The notes below the pieces were generated by a model. It had not been told where the DNA came from and did no database searches. It saw nothing but the letters and a program-made list of their open reading frames with translations. From assembly GCA_037953745.1 (NCBI GenBank), contig JBAKBP010000690.1, positions 124,001-188,000 of the forward strand: 64,000 nucleotides of DNA, given 5' to 3'. Origin of the DNA: Lithodes maja. Taxonomy: Eukaryota; Arthropoda; Malacostraca; Decapoda; Lithodidae. Shown here in pieces: positions 12,097 through 23,832 of this stretch. Made by a program: the position numbers and the translations under genes. The stretch's first letter is position 1. Each line of letters opens with the position of its first letter.

Positions 12097-12365
12097 GAAG
12101 TTCCTAGGAGAAATACTTTTTGCGCTATGAATATTTGAAATGAAGAGCCAAAATGCGAATATTTACGCTTCACCCGTCTCTTTTCCGCCAATGCTAGCCG
12201 GGTTCCGAGCTGTTCCCCACCTCGGCATTGGTTTATTTGCTCGGATACGTATATAACTGTTTATATCACCGTTATCGGAAAATTATGCTCTTTCTAATGG
12301 TGAAAACAAAAATAATATAGCGTTATTGGTTCGCGAGCTATGCGCAATTGTTTCCATGCATTGTT
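10542..12365. repeat. ~395-bp sequence in tandem duplicate, second copy split by a Jockey insertion
   Basis: Copy 1 (about 10542-10938) and copy 2 (about 10939-11045 plus 12096-12365) share long matching stretches such as TTATAACATTTTCGATTTAT and TGCTAGCCGGGTTCCGAGC, and both begin with GTGACCGA. The second copy is interrupted by the Jockey-A fragment at 11046-12095, so copy 1 gives the pre-insertion sequence. Confidence 0.85.
11046..12095 (+). pseudogene. 5'-truncated Jockey-A retrotransposon (RT C-terminal half and 3' UTR)
   Basis: The open frame to 12006 starts at the conserved AGVPQGSVLAPILF block and continues through the YADDST catalytic motif, the thumb region and the C-terminus (ending MNGGCL). 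A short 3' UTR and a run of about 33 A residues (12063-12095) follow. It is nearly identical to the full element at 59439-62783 and to 54122-55485. The endonuclease and the first half of the RT are missing, so it is dead on arrival. The 5' junction shares AATGCTG with the target. Confidence 0.92.
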
Positions 12366-12436
12366 ATTGTTATGTAAATATATGAGAATGTTTATACAGT
12401 TGTATATCTTTGCCACAATGTACAACATTTATATAA

Positions 12437-12441
<5 letters not shown>

Positions 12442-12532
<91 letters not shown>
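12442..12532. repeat. (TA)n microsatellite, about 90 bp
   Basis: A perfect TA run lies immediately against the 3' end of the minus-strand Penelope-like element. The apparent Tyr/Ile-repeat open frames across it are artefacts. Confidence 0.97.
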
Positions 12533-12535
<3 letters not shown>

Positions 12536-12579
12536 GCAAGCAACACCAAGGTAAACACGAACATCTTTATTCTGGTACC

Positions 12580-12616
12580 GGTAACGTTTCGACATTAACA
12601 TATGTCATCATCAGAC
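12580..12616 (-). ncRNA. Hammerhead-ribozyme-like core in the Penelope 3' region
   Basis: In minus sense the sequence has CTGATGA (12614-12608), one unpaired T, a possible 5-bp stem GACAT/ATGTC around a 6-nt loop, then GAAAC (12590-12586). CUGAUGA and GAAA are the two conserved strands of the hammerhead core, and Penelope-like elements are known to carry hammerhead motifs. The bulged T at the base of stem II is non-canonical, and I could not confirm stems I and III or the cleavage site, so activity is open. Confidence 0.4.
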
Positions 12617-12811
12617 CTAAAGCAATAAGAAATAAATGTATTAATACATTATGTTGACATTTAAAGCAAATATATTTTTAATAATGATTTAGAAAAACAT
12701 AAAAAGTTAGAAATCGCGAAAAAAGAGATAGAAACAAACACAAGCAACAGAAACAGCTAAACCATATGTGAACTACGTGTAGATATTGTAGGCTAAACTG
12801 TACACAATACC

Positions 12812-13503
12812 TTAGAAACATAATAGGTTGGGGGAGAATTCGTGGGTGCCCAAGGTGGGCTTAAGATGGTGAGTGAGGAGGGACTCTGCTATTAACCGGG
12901 TAGTGTCACCAGAACAACTGAAAATTACTGAAAAATCTGTTTTGTTAATGGAATGGCCTAAAGGTTCACAATGGTCTCGAATAGCTGAAAAGGATGGTTT
13001 AGAAATGGGAAGTCCAGTTCTATAAGATCGACCCAGGTGCTCCGCAACCCTCGTGTTTAAGTGCCGTTTTGATTGGCCTATATAAGTTGCATTACAGCAG
13101 CTACATTTATATTGATAAACAATAGAGGATTGCAGAACATCCGGGATACGATCTTTGAATTTGAAATGACGAGACAAAGTATTGGTAGGTTTGAATATTA
13201 TTCTGAGGGACACTTGGGGATAGAAGCAACGAATCAATTTTGTGACTTTATGGCGTATCGAGTAACTTGATGGTCCTAAAAATGGCATAGTGAAAAATAT
13301 TACTGCCTTTTTAGCAGTCGGTACGGGGCTCGGGACTTGGAAAAGTTTATTTAGTTGTTTACCGAAACAGTTTTCAATGAATGAAATAGGGAAACCATTA
13401 GAATGTAAAATGTGTTTGAGATATTCGAGTTCATTGTGAAAAGACAAATATGAGGAACAAATGTGGTAAGCACGGGTGACTAAAGTTAAGATTAAATTTC
13501 GTT
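12812..13503 (-). pseudogene. Penelope GIY-YIG endonuclease domain
   Basis: The frame continues upstream of the first apparent start to the satellite edge (KRNLILTLVTRAYHICSSY). Around 13120-13040 it shows YKCSCCNATYIGQSKRHLN followed by TRVAEH, the GIY-YIG nuclease signature with its CXXC element. The C-terminal part (HCEPLGHSINKTDFSVI) also matches the Penelope pattern. In the intact element this domain is fused to RT and nicks target DNA. Here it is cut off from RT by 37 extra satellite units, which shift the frame and introduce stops. Confidence 0.9.
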
Positions 13504-14567
13504 TGTACTGTATCGGGATAGATGAATTAAATGTACTGTATCGGGATAGATGAATTAAATGTACTGTATCGGGATAGATGAATTAAATGTACTGTATCGG
13601 GATAGATGAATTAAATGTACTGTATCGGGATAGATGAATTAAATGTACTGTATCGGGATAGATGAATTAAATGTACTGTATCGGGATAGATGAATTAAAT
13701 GTACTGTATCGGGATAGATGAATTAAATGTACTGTATCGGGATAGATGAATTAAATGTACTGTATCGGGATAGATGAATTAAATGTACTGTATCGGGATA
13801 GATGAATTAAATGTACTGTATCGGGATAGATGAATTAAATGTACTGTATCGGGATAGATGAATTAAATGTACTGTATCGGGATAGATGAATTAAATGTAC
13901 TGTATCGGGATAGATGAATTAAATGTACTGTATCGGGATAGATGAATTAAATGTACTGTATCGGGATAGATGAATTAAATGTACTGTATCGGGATAGATG
14001 AATTAAATGTACTGTATCGGGATAGATGAATTAAATGTACTGTATCGGGATAGATGAATTATATGTACTGTATCGGGATAGATGAATTAAATGTACTGTA
14101 TCGGGATAGATGAATTAAATGTACTGTATCGGGATAGATGAATTAAATGTACTGTATCGGGATAGATGAATTAAATGTACTGTATCGGGATAGATGAATT
14201 AAATGTACTGTATCGGGATAGATGAATTAAATGTACTGTATCGGGATAGATGAATTAAATGTACTGTATCGGGATAGATGAATTATATGTACTGTATCGG
14301 GATAGATGAATTAAATGTACTGTATCGGGATAGATGAATTAAATGTACTGTATCGGGATAGATGAATTAAATGTACTGTATCGGGATAGATGAATTAAAT
14401 GTACTGTATCGGGATAGATGAATTAAATGTACTGTATCGGGATAGATGAATTAAATGTACTGTATCGGGATAGATGAATTAAATGTACTGTATCGGGATA
14501 GATGAATTAAATGTACTGTATCGGGATAGATGAATTATATGTACTGTATCGGGATAGATGAATTAAA
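13504..14567. repeat. 28-bp satellite, 38 copies, derived from Penelope coding sequence
   Basis: The unit TGTACTGTATCGGGATAGAT + GAATTAAA repeats 38 times with exact 28-bp spacing (1064 bp). In minus sense one unit encodes FNSSIPIQY, precisely the residues needed to join the RT side (...GLTTT) to the endonuclease side (KRNLI...). Units are almost identical; an A-to-T variant occurs at 14062, 14286 and 14538, spaced 8 and 9 units apart. Confidence 0.97.
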
Positions 14568-15475
14568 TGTTGTCGTTAAACCGGTGAAGGTTGGTTTCCT
14601 GTATATTGAAGTATTAAATGAGTCAGGTGTTCTGTTAATATTTATGTCTAGGAAGGGGAGTTTACCATTTGTTTCAGTGTCTGAAGTGAACTTAATGTTT
14701 TCATGTTGTGAATTTAGATAAGCTAAAACATTTGGAACGTGATCGGGAGACTGGAATAAAACGAATGTGTCATCTATGTAACGTCTGTAGAGCAAAGGTT
14801 TGAATTCTATAGGACAGTTGTCAAGCCATTGTGTTTCGTTATAAACTAAGAATGAATTAGCGAGACTGCAACCGAGAGGATTACCCATAGAAATACCATC
14901 TACCTGTTTGTAAAATGAACCATTGAAAATGAAAAGACTGTCTTTAGCGGCGTATGAAAGTAACTTATGGAACTGATCTTTGGAGAATCCGTTGACAATT
15001 ATTTCATTTTCAAATAATTCTGAAGTGCATATGTCAATTGTCTCGTTTATGGGAATGTTGGTGAATAAACTAGTTACATCAAATGAAGCCATTATACAAC
15101 CGGAATGAGTGAAGTTACAAAGTTCCTTGGCAAATGTAAATGAATCCCTAACTGTGTACTCGTTGGTAGTTAAAGGAGAGATGATTGGTACTAAATACTG
15201 TGCTAGATTGTAACTGGCTGTACCTATGGCGGACAAAATAGGGCGGACAGGGCAATTTATCTTGTGAACTTTGGGAAGTCTGTATAAAATTCCAGGGCGG
15301 GCACCAGAGACGAATAAATGTGAATATAGCATTTCATCTATTGTCTCGTTTCTTTTTAGTTGTCTTAGAAAGTTGTTGATTTTGTCTTCACTTTTAATTA
15401 AGAGAGGGTAGATATCCTGTTTTATTTCTGCGAATTTTGTTCTGTCACTCAATGACAAATTGAACAAATCGCAGA
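14568..15475 (-). pseudogene. Penelope reverse transcriptase domain
   Basis: In minus sense the open frame contains YRLPKVHK and RPILSAIGTASYNLAQYL, motif A FDVTSLFTNIP, the B-like GISMGNPLGCSLAN, and the catalytic YIDD box (14783-14766, in RRYIDDTFVLF). DININRTPDSFNTSIYRKP lies near the end of RT. This is the standard Penelope RT layout, related to telomerase RT. The frame is open from 15467 to the satellite but lacks the N-terminal part and is ended by a TAA in the second satellite unit, so no full RT-endonuclease fusion can be made. Confidence 0.92.
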
Positions 15476-15486
15476 TGTAAGTAACT

Positions 15487-18162
15487 CACAAGATACCGTA
15501 TTTTTTGGCGACTTTAATTTACCTGTGACCAAGTGGGGCGATACTCTTACTTCACACTCCGGACATGACTTGTATACGAACTTGCAGGAGAGTTCGCTTT
15601 ATCAATTTGTTCGAACACCGACCCGTGGTAATAACGTTCTTGACATTGTACTTGCAACAAAAGAAGAATTAATAGAGAATTTGAATGTTGGTGATGAATT
15701 CAGTAACAGCGACCATCGTACGATAACTTTCACTTTAAACTTTACTAGTAACGAACCAAATAGTAGCATCGAAAAAGTCCCTAATTTCAAGAAAGCAAAC
15801 TTTCATAAACTTAGAGCTATGTTTAAAGAAACGTGACTGGAGCTTTTTAATTAACAATAACGACATAAATACATCTTGGAAGTAATTCGAAACCACTTAC
15901 CTAAAAGCAGTGCAAGACTGCATACCATCGAAAATACGGCGTCCAGGCCATAATAATAAGCCCAAATGGTGGAATAAAGATATTTCAAACTGCCTGCTTG
16001 CTAAAAAAATTACTAATGATAGATTAAAATCCTCACAAAATGACGAAGAACGGGTGAAATTTGTAGAGCTACGACGCAAAGCCAAAAAGTTAATTAAGCA
16101 AAGTAAAAAGACCCTAGAGTTACATATTGCGAATCAAAGTAAAACAAACCCGAAAGAATTCTATAGTTATATCAGAAAGAAAAAAGTAGTTACTTCAACT
16201 GTTGGACCGTTAGTCGATGAAAATGGAGAATACACCAAAGACGAAGTATAAATGAGTAATGCCCTCAATACCTTCTTTGCATCAGTTTTTACAACAGAAG
16301 ACCTCAGTGATATCCCTACACCATCGCCGATTCAGATTGATAATTCAGATGTTCTAAGCAATATCACCGTTACAGAGAGAGAAGTATTGAATTGTTTAGA
16401 TAAACTCAAGGTAAATAAAACGCCTGGACCTGATACAATCTCGCCAAGAGTTCTAAAGGAAGCTAAGGATGAGCTCTCCAAACCACTGACATTACTATTC
16501 AATAAATCCTTGCAGTCTGGAACTATGCCTGATCAGTGGAAGATAGCCAACGTAACACCGATATTCAAAAAAGGCATCAAATCCCTACCCAGTAACTATC
16601 GTCCAATTAGCTTAACCTCAGTTGTATGTAAAATGCTAGAAACGGTCATAAGAGACAGACTCGTAAATCACTTAGAGGAAAATAACATACTTAAAGATAC
16701 TCAACACGGCTTTCGTAAAAAACGTTCCTGTTTAACAAACCTCTTAGACTTCTTCCACGATATCCTCAACCTCTACGATGAGAGTAAAGCTGTAGATATT
16801 ATATACCTTGATTTTCAAAAGGCCTTTGACAAAGTTCCCCACAAACGTTTACTGCTAAAACTAAAAGCGCATGGAATACAAGACGGTGTGTTGAAATGGA
16901 TAGAAAATTGGCTCAGCGACAGAAAGCAAAGAGTAGTCATAAACGGTAAGGCATCTAAATGGACCAATGTAAGTAGCGGGGTACCCCAGGGATCGGTACT
17001 AGGACCAATTCTCTTTCTAATTTACATCAACGACATAGATGAGGGTCTCACCTGTACAATCTCAAAATTTGCTGACGATACAAAAATTGCAAATAGCGTA
17101 CTCTCAAAAGATCAAGTTGACGATATGCAACACAATCTAGATAAATTGTCACATTGGGCCCAAATTTGGCAAATGAGTTTCAATGCGGATAAATGTAAAG
17201 TACTACATATCGGATACCTAAATGAGAAAGCAAACTATTCGATGAATGGCACTCAGCTTAAGAATGTAAACAGAGAAACCGATCTGGGAGTAACAATATC
17301 GAGTAACCTAAAACCGAGTCAACAATGTTCAGAAGTTGTTAAGAAGGCAAACAAAATAATTGGCTTTATAGGCAGATCATTTGAGCATAAATACAAAGAC
17401 GTAATCCTAACCCTTTACAATTCCTTAGTCCGCCCTCTTCTGGAATACTGCGTTCAATGCTGGTGCCCTTATTACCAAAAAGACATAAACAAGCTAGAAC
17501 GAGTTCAACGTAGAGTTACCAAAATGATACCTAGCCTAAAGAACAAACCATACGAAGAGCGTCTTAGAGAATTAAATCTATTTCCTTTAACCCAGCGCAG
17601 ATAAAGAGGTGACTTAATTCAAGTGTTCAAAATCATCAAAGGCATCGACAATATGAACTGTAGTAAGTACTTCACTATCGACCAATCTAATTACACGCGG
17701 GGAAACGGTTGCAAAATTATTGGTAAATCTTTTAACTCACACGAATCTAAGAATTTCTTCTTCAATCGAGTTGTCAACTTGTGGAATGGGCTTCCCCGAG
17801 ACGTTATAGACTGCAGCACCGTTGATTCATTTAAATTCCGCCTAGACAAATATCTCGCATCAAACCCGCGACTGACTGCGTTTGTAAATGAATAACTTTA
17901 TTTTATCCTCCCCTCAGTTACTAACCCATATGTCCCCTACTAACTTCCTAGTCCTGCCACGTTAGTGGCAGGGCAGTAGTTCCCTTTCCAATGTTCCCTT
18001 ACCCACTCTAAACCACTGTTTGGACACTTGATCCTCAGTGTTTTGGAGGACAAGCAGCCTAGAAGGGTCACTATATCTGTTGTTGCTTGATTTCCTTTGT
18101 ACTCCTTTGTACTCCTTTGTATGTATGTATGTATGTATGTATGTATGTATGTATGTATGTAC
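15487..18162 (+). mobile_element. CR1-A non-LTR retrotransposon, 5'-truncated
   Basis: The element contains the endonuclease C-terminus, complete RT and C-terminal region, a 3' UTR of ~230 bp and a (TATG)n tail at 18119-18162. Short tandem 3' repeats instead of poly(A) are typical of CR1/L2-group elements. Its last 700 bp are repeated at 37800-38495 as the start of the second large block. Confidence 0.88.
15489..17895 (+). pseudogene. CR1-A ORF2: endonuclease C-terminus, reverse transcriptase and C-terminal domain
   Basis: 15489-15836 encodes the end of an apurinic-type endonuclease (FFGDFNLPVTKWGD, and SDHRTITF with the catalytic His). A frame change near 15840 leads into 15910-17895. RT motifs there are TPGPDTISPRVLKE, NYRPISLTSVVCKMLE, QHGFRKKRSC, LDFQKAFDKVPHKRLL (motif A), GVPQGSVLGPILFLIYINDI (motif B) and FADDTK (motif C, near 17070). 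In-frame TAA codons at 16249-16251 and 17602-17604 interrupt the 15910-17895 frame. The second stop is also present in the duplicated copy at 37937, so it predates the duplication. The C-terminal part (VVNLWNGLPRDVIDC) is intact. Confidence 0.9.
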
Positions 18163-20482
18163 TCTACCTAGTATTTTGACTTTCCATGGCACATGAATCA
18201 CAGTTTTTGTTTTCATCCTGTGCGCTGCTAGCAAACTTAAGTTATGTATGTGTATTCGCAAACTATGTCGAGACCTAAAGAACTAATGTTGATAATTTGG
18301 TCAGCACTTTTATTGGTCAATATATTTATATTGTTACCTTAATGGATACCATCATTATTTGGAGTCAGGAGTCAGGAGTTCTAATGATAACCAGAATTAA
18401 ACTCTGAAAATACGTCATAATCCTTAAGGGGTTAATTTCATTTTAACTAATACCATATGATAGAACTCGGTTGGAAGGATCGTTGGACGTCAGGAGGTTA
18501 ACTGATATAGTTTGTGTCCAATTTGTTTCTTAGAAGTCCTTCCTAAACCGAGTAAAATCGTCTAATGATAGGTAATATAAAAGAGGGTATGGCATCATCG
18601 TACGAAAGGGTTAAACTTTTCAAGTTAACATTGTTGAATCTTTATTTCACAAACACCTCATTGTGTTACACAGCATTATCATCAGCAGTAAAGGTTGACA
18701 GTAAATGACCATACTATAGGTAGCGCCAACGAACTTGACAAGTATCTTGACCAATTAACTTCAAATAACTCAAAAGGGCCTAGAGCAACCTGGCTGTAAA
18801 TCTCCACACTTATTTCCAGGAGGGCTCTTCCTAAATTATAGAAATGTTAGCTCGATTGCTTTCATTCAATTTGAGTTATGAGTAGTTAAATGATCAAGAT
18901 TATTGTCAAGTTCATTGGTGCTACCTATAGCAATGTTCACAATCATCCAACAGCAATACACTACAACAAAATTCCTAAATACTTCCATAAAGATATATTA
19001 TTCGCAAACTACAGAAACTACATTTTTTTGTAAGCTACAGGAATCTATATACAGGACACATTTATTAATCCAGCAAAGTCAACCATTCCTCTGGCTGAAA
19101 TGAGCCGATGTCACATGAGCGAACTTTCGAGCAATTATGCTCTGGCAACTTCAAAATGTATGTTGTCCAGAATTCAGCCTCCTAAGTTTAGTTTCAGATA
19201 ACAATGAAAAAGAACCCGTAACATTTCGAGCAAAACATTGTTCATTGAAAATTGCCGGATAAAGGACTCGTGTGACATCGCCTTTAGTTAGGTATTACTG
19301 ATACGTTTTGTGGAAGTGACATTGACCTGGAACAATCTGTGGACTTTTGAAAATTACCATTTGCGTTTTTGGGCTATGTGGAAGTTCAAACATACTGTAT
19401 ATTGATATTTAGTAGAACTATTGAATATGTGAGTCTGTGTTGGATATGAGTATGTTAAGTTTGACTTATTGTATTAATATGGGTACTACAGGTTAGTTTC
19501 AAATTATGATAATATTAACCAACTCACCGGGGACGGACTTTTATATACCATCAATACAATTATGTGAATGCTCAGAATTAGCCTATATATCATCAGCAAC
19601 ATTTAATCAGAAGCATGGGAGCTTTCTACCAGCATGATTTATCCGAGTGGATTAAAACAGCTGTTTTAACAGATTAAAAAATCTGTGGGGCACTAAGTTA
19701 AACATTAGTCTGCAGTGAAATGGCTGGGTTGAGATAAAAGTTAAGAAATTTCTTAAAACTGAGTCCTTTTTTAACGAACGGGTTTACTATTGATACTATA
19801 AAGTTTGAACCTCCTTTTATACTGAACCCCGCAAGTAGTCCATTTGTGAAACTTCTTACTATTTCGTCTGTAGTTTATATATTTGTTTTAAGGCTAAGCA
19901 AACTTCGAACATATAGATGTAAAATGATGCTGTTCTCTTCACTATAAGTAGGTAAAGATTTGTCTCCCATTTGGCGCTGATTTACTCTTATTGAACACTT
20001 TGAGGATTGTGACGCATGTTAGCAGTATATTCTGGCTGTCATCAGATGACATTATACACCTTAGGAAGGATCCGTGGGAATCCAAATGGTAAAGACTATC
20101 TCAATTAACCCTCTGACTTTCATATACCCTTCCTAATCTGAATAAAGTCGTCTAATAATAGCCAGACAACTGAACAAAATTAATATTCGTCTTCAGATCT
20201 GCAGTGGCTTAACTGAAAGAGAACACGATACACAATGGTCCCCTTCAGGACTATGACGCATTTTACCAGTTTATTTTGGCTATTATTAGCCGATTGTATT
20301 AAATTTGGGAAGACGTTTAGAAAGTCAAAGGCATAGTGAAGATGGTTTTTACCTCTTTGATTCCTACACATCCTTCCTAAACTGCATGAATTCGTCTAAT
20401 AATAACACTAATAAAGTGCTAAAAGGCCTCATGATTCTCAAAGGGCTAATTATAATTTCAGAGTAATTAGCACACATGTTCG
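18163..20482. other. Stretch without recognised gene (copy 1)
   Basis: This AT-rich sequence has no credible coding frame and no RNA gene. Several words of the type AAGGGGTTAA, GGAGGTTAAC and AAAGGGTTAA recur, and may be ends of old TTAA-type elements, but I could not pair them into clear inverted repeats. The counterpart in copy 2 is 38496-40803. Confidence 0.5.
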
Positions 20483-21048
20483 TTATTCTTGCCACAGGTC
20501 ACATTCCTGGTCTACTTCAAGTGAACATACTATAGTCTGTTATTCTTGCCACAGGTCACATTCCGGGTCTACTTCAAGTGAACATACCATAGTCTGTTAT
20601 TCTTGCCATAGGTCACATTCCTGGTCTACTTCAAGTGAACTTACCATAGTGTTATTCTTGCCACAGGTCACATTCCTGGTCTACTTCAAGTGAACATACC
20701 ATAGTCTGTTATTCTTGCGACAGGTCGCATTCCTGGTCTACTTCAAGTGAACATACCATAGTCTGTTATTCTTGCGACAGGTCGCATTCCTGGTCTACTT
20801 CAAGTGAACATACCATAGTGTTATTCTTGCCACAGGTCACATTCCTGGTCTACTTCATGTGAACATACCATAGTCTGTTATTCTTGCCACAGGTCACATT
20901 CCTGGTCTACTTCATGTGAACATGCCATAGTCTGTTATTATTGCCACAGGTCACATTCCTGGTCTACTTCAAGTGAACATACCATAGTCTGTTATTCTTG
21001 CCACAGGTCACATTCCTGGTCTACTTCATGTGAACACACCATAGTCTG
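20483..21048. repeat. 57-bp satellite, ten copies (copy 1)
   Basis: The unit begins TTATTCTTGCCACAGGTCAC and ends ACATACCATAGTCTG, with a 57-bp period. Two units are 3 bp shorter (CATAGTGTTATT), and two carry GCGACAGGTCGC instead of GCCACAGGTCAC. Immediately downstream a short inverted word (GACTATAGTCTG) follows. The same array has fourteen copies in copy 2. Confidence 0.95.
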
Positions 21049-21743
21049 TTCATTTGAAGTCAGCAATAAAGCTGGGGAACAACACATTCCTGGACTACTG
21101 CAAATGAACAGACTATAGTCTGTATAGATAAAGTTAGGGACGATTATAATGGAAGGGAGGATTTTCAGTTTGTTACCTAGACCTTCATAAAAAAATAAAA
21201 TAAAATAAAAAACAATTACATTGAACCGATACCAAATATTCAGGTTCGCTACCATTCACCAGGATCGACACCTAAATGGCACGAATGGTCTTAATATTGG
21301 CAAATTAATGGGGCGAAAGTTCATAAATTCACCAAACTAATGAAACAAGCGTCTTAACACTTGCACGCATATGACGCGATTTTGAGCCTATTAGGGATAC
21401 TTTAAAGCCTTTGTTACCATCAGGGGTATTTAGTTTAGTTACTTCAACCTCTGCAGTTGTGTTTGAGTTAGCTGTGGGCAGAACACTAATTTTGGAGATG
21501 TAATTATAAGAGTGAGATAACTCTATTTATTATTGCTAATCTGGCAACCTCTGCGTCATAAAAGCGTGAAAGGGTTAAAATCTCAAAGCTAATGTGGCTA
21601 AACATGGGGGAGAATGGGGTCAAGAAAAGACAGGAAAACCTGGCCTACAGACCTAGCTGAACTAATAGATGTTTCCCGTATACATTTGTGTGGTGTAGCT
21701 CAAACAGTAGAGCATGTTAATCAGTGGCTCTCAACCAGTGTAA
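21049..21743. other. Stretch with a dispersed repeat, no gene
   Basis: It contains an A-rich run (21187-21213) and the dispersed repeat at 21243-21350 that is found inverted at 4195-4335. No coding motif is visible. Confidence 0.45.
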
Positions 21744-22664
21744 AGGGTACTTCACACAGTCAGAATGCGAGCTAGAATCACTAGGAGTAGCTGAAAATTC
21801 GGATTCCTGGGCCTATTCGCGGTGAAAATCGATGACTCCTAGTGACTCTAGCGATATCCTAGTGATTCCTGTTAGACTCCCAGTGACTCCAAACCATTCG
21901 CGGGCGATTGGCCAAGTCCGATTTTTTTTTCACCGTGTTTAAAGTTATCGCCGCGAATTGGACCACTCCCAGTGATTCCCAGTGATTCCCCAGTGACTGC
22001 CAGTGATTCCTGGTGATTCTCGGTGATTCGTATCTGATTCGCGGAGAGGCTTCGGTTTCAGTTTCAGTTCTCAATTTCACCGGGAATCACTAGGATAAAG
22101 ATAGGTAATACATATGAGCCACTGAGGGTCACTGGGAATCGACTGGAGTCACCATGAACCACTGTGAGTCACCGAGCATGCTCTCCAAGCGGCAGGGGCG
22201 CCCACAGAGATACCTGTAGTGGGCGCACATGTAATAAAGGGCCCGCTAGTCATGGGTGTGGGTGGTGAGCAAAGCGAGCCTACTCACCTGGGGATCCCCC
22301 CCCCCCCCCAACAATTGTGCAGTATTTATTAATTGTAGTTGCATTCGAAAGCTATCTTAAAGTGAAATGAAGGTTGATTAATAAATATATTATTCATATA
22401 AACCTGTAGTACTCCTCACCTGAAAGTATAATATACAGTTTACCGGTAGTTTACTTTTCTTGGTCAAATATTATAAATTGGCCTAGTATTAAACCTGTGT
22501 ACTGTAAGTACAATTTTCCACAAGACATTGTATTCACCCAGTGATTGTGTGTAGAGAAGGAAATTACGGTAGGTGAGGTAATTAATAATGTGAACAATGT
22601 ATGGTCAATGTTACAATACCCTACTTGTAGTCTACAAGTTCTGCAACTCCCCTTACCTAACATA

Positions 22665-23406
22665 AACATCCCAGCGGACTATCCCTTATTCTTCAACAAT
22701 ACAAAAATCAACCCTTCATCTTCTCTCAATATTCTTGGTGTCTCTTTTTCTTCTGCTCTCATTTGGAAGGACCATATTACCAGTCTTGCTAAGGCAGCCT
22801 CCCAGAAGCTGGGTGTGCTCAACCGCCTTAGGGGGTTCTTTTCCCCTGCACAGCTTCTTGCTCTGTACAGGGGCATAGTGCGCCCTTGTATTGAGTATGG
22901 TTCACATGTGTGGGGAGGTTCCTCTCACACCGCTCTCCTAGACAAAGTTGAAAGGAAGGCCTTTCGTATCATTAACTCCCGTCCACTCACCAACTCTCTG
23001 CAATCTCTCTCTCTTCGCCGCAATGTTGCATCTCTCTCGCTATTCTATCGCTACTATAATAATGAGTGTTCCTCAGAGCTATCCTAGTGCATACCACCTC
23101 CTTTACGTAGGGCACGTGGTACCCGTCTTGAAACTCAATCCCACCCCTACTCTGTGCAACTCTCCAACCCAAGAGTGAAACGTTACTCTCAAACTTTCTT
23201 CTACTCAACAGCTGAGCTCTGGAACTCTCTCCCAGAATCAGTCTTTCCCTCTTCCTATGACTTAAATTGCTTCAAACTCCGTGTGTCCAGGCATTTTGGC
23301 TCGAACGTCCCTTGATTTTGGCCATGTCACTCTTTCAACTATGGGGGAGGCACTCGCTATAGGCAGTTATGCCTTTTGCCTCCCTCAATCACATAGAAAA
23401 AAAAAA
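22665..23406 (+). pseudogene. 5'-truncated Jockey-B insertion with poly(A) tail (copy 1)
   Basis: The frame encodes LNILGVSFSSALIWKDHIT, LGVLNRLRGFFSPAQLL, VRPCIEYGSHVWGG and VERKAFRIINSRP, i.e. the C-terminal third of a Jockey-type ORF2 without catalytic RT motifs. A stop (TAG) at about 23085 interrupts the frame before its usual end (SVFPSS...FGSNVP). The tail is A10 at 23397-23406. The paralogue at 26440-26452 reads CTAACATAACGAGAG without the insert, which fixes both ends and leaves at most a 3-4 bp target duplication. Confidence 0.9.
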
Positions 23407-23832
23407 TAACGAGAGTGGTGGAGACGTGTTTGTATGTGTTTTGAAATGTCAAGTTCGATTGGTGGTGGTGAGTGGAGTTTGGATTACTACTTCGAGGGGC
23501 GTTGTAGTCGCCGGGGTAAACTATGAGCCAGCGGAATCATGGCTTTGTTGTTTAGGGGCCGTTGTAGTCGCCGGTTAATAATCTAGAAGTTCTGCAACTC
23601 CCCTGATCTAACCTAAGCAAACTAACACAACCTATAAGTGTTACCTACTGTATATCAGGTAATCGTATGAAATATTACAGAACTCGGTATTGAATGAAAA
23701 CAAGAAGGTGGGAAGGATTGACTATCCACTATTTAGACAATATTTTAAAAATATTTGTTTCGTAAAGTATAGTAAGCATTGATATTATGACCTTACGGTA
23801 CATAATAATACAGACTTATCGTATTATATTAA

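Larger units (their letters stand above)
12533..15480 (-). mobile_element. Penelope-like element, 5'-truncated, with an internal satellite
   Basis: In minus sense the order is reverse transcriptase (15475-14568), 28-bp satellite (14567-13504), linker and GIY-YIG endonuclease (13503-12812), then a 3' UTR ending near 12533 beside (TA)n. The RT-then-GIY-YIG order is diagnostic of Penelope-like elements. The 5' end is missing: sequence stops at the N-terminal part of RT, where the CR1-A element begins near 15487. Confidence 0.92.

Noticed and set aside
12340..12657. Open frames of alternating Tyr-Ile across 12442-12532, on both strands
   Set aside because: They are translations of a (TA)n microsatellite and have no other protein-like content.
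18163..20482. Possible host exons in the long unannotated parts of the duplicated block
   Set aside because: Open frames are short (63-66 codons), identical in both copies merely because of the duplication, and show no domain, codon bias or splice pattern I could support.
20483..21048. Regular repeats that might suggest a CRISPR-like array (also 13504-14567)
   Set aside because: Units are contiguous with no unique spacers, and the sequence is eukaryotic. These are satellites.
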